Source: JAYVJH01 sp043777595 (lineage in GTDB: Bacteria; Bacteroidota; Bacteroidia; Cytophagales; Spirosomataceae). From it: a stretch of DNA of 64,000 nt. The stretch is taken from the NCBI GenBank assembly GCA_043777595.1, contig JAYWHT010000114.1, positions 21,973-85,972 of the forward strand. Reading direction: 5' to 3'. The notes under the pieces are model-generated. The model was not told the DNA's origin. It worked only from the letters and a program-made list of their open reading frames with translations, and ran no database searches. Positions 63,244-64,000 of the stretch are shown piece by piece (within the stretch, counting starts at the first letter, position 1; each line of letters begins with the position of its first letter). The position numbers and the translations under genes are program-made.

Positions 63244-63484
63244 TTTGGAATAGTAAATATAACACCTACCTTTGTAGTCCCAGATCAAGGTAAACACTCG
63301 GAAAACCAAGATAGAAAAGTGTTAAAAATAAAAAGTAAAATATTTTGAGCGCATTGTTTGGAACTTAAAATTAAAACCCAGACCTTTGCACCCCGATTAA
63401 AAGGGTAGGATAAAAGAAAAAGAGATTTTAGTAGAAAAAATAAAAAATAATTTTTTGGAATACTAAATAAAACACTTACCTTTG
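63244..63484 (+). promoter_or_regulatory. Three tandem rRNA promoters
   Basis: P1: TTTG 63244-63247, 19 bases, tacctttg 63267-63274. P2: TTTG 63357-63360, 20 bases, gacctttg 63381-63388. P3: TTTG 63454-63457, 19 bases, tacctttg 63477-63484. P2 and P3 continue with the same word gcaccccgatta. All fit the Bacteroidota TTTG/TAnnTTTG form, as expected for a strongly transcribed rrn operon. A leader segment agttctttgaaatgttgaaa (63551-63570) resembles the boxA-like antitermination region of Bacteroidota rrn operons. The 450-base gap before 16S is otherwise non-coding. Confidence 0.8.
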
Positions 63485-63622
63485 CACCCCGATTAGAAGA
63501 GTAAATAGCGAAAACAACGAGTATTCGCTCACTGACTGGGAACAGTCAAAAGTTCTTTGAAATGTTGAAAGTTTTAATAAGGAAATCGCAAACAGTATTA
63601 TTATATTAGATTAGGATTATTT

Positions 63623-64000
<378 letters not shown>

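Noticed and set aside
63173..63622. tRNA gene or small gene before 16S
   Set aside because: No cloverleaf or T-loop sequence and no convincing frame; the region is accounted for by tandem promoters and leader.

Overview
This window comes from a member of the Bacteroidota, most likely order Cytophagales. The evidence is the partial 16S rRNA gene at the right edge, promoters of the TTTG-N19/20-TAnnTTTG type, a fused SecDF, BatD, DUF2851 and DUF4136 proteins, PD40/OmpA proteins, a type IX secretion sorting domain, and many gene starts without a Shine-Dalgarno sequence. Most of the window is ordinary housekeeping and envelope DNA.

Layout. 1-19 kb: a PstS-like lipoprotein, a TPR protein, BatD-aroC-PfkB kinase, a PhoB-type regulator, a cupin, an IscA-like protein, phosphosulfolactate synthase-DedA, an ABC exporter, aroB, a DUF4136/S41 protease lipoprotein pair, and a LuxR-type regulator ahead of a broken, catalytically altered metalloprotease gene with a T9SS tail. 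19-31 kb: SecDF, patatin, MFS/Lrp pair, heptose-bisphosphate phosphatase, sucC, LolD-type ATPase, DUF2851 and a beta-barrel. 31.6-34 kb: an accessory patch with an Rpn-type nuclease, two hypothetical genes and several perfect hairpin repeats. 34-47 kb: uvrA/xerC, Uma2 nuclease, 2OG oxygenase, M28 peptidase, B12-radical SAM protein, OmpA protein, LolA-like protein and a glycosyltransferase. 56-63 kb: thrA, a GT9 glycosyltransferase, a GH63-like glucosidase, then three tandem rRNA promoters and the start of 16S.

The most notable region is 47.2-55.8 kb. It holds the wreck of a lasso-peptide locus (asparagine-synthetase-like cyclase and B2 transglutaminase-like protease, both full of stops and frameshifts). 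Next to it is an intact peptide-export island: an XRE regulator, two small double-glycine-leader peptides with a shared core motif, two paralogous membrane proteins, a 39-residue membrane peptide, a HlyD adaptor, and a C39-peptidase ABC exporter (PCAT). From the first membrane protein to HlyD the genes overlap by 4 to 8 bases. PCAT starts 5 bases after HlyD, across an inserted GC-rich hairpin element. I infer that the PCAT trims the leaders at Gly-Gly and exports the peptides with HlyD, and that the membrane proteins give immunity or assist.

A second theme is palindromic repeat families. Copies sit inside reading frames without breaking them (uvrA, the radical SAM gene twice, the HlyD/PCAT junction, the PCAT peptidase domain, the S41 signal peptide). 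Others abut truncated gene ends (ruvA domain III, a class III aminotransferase tail).
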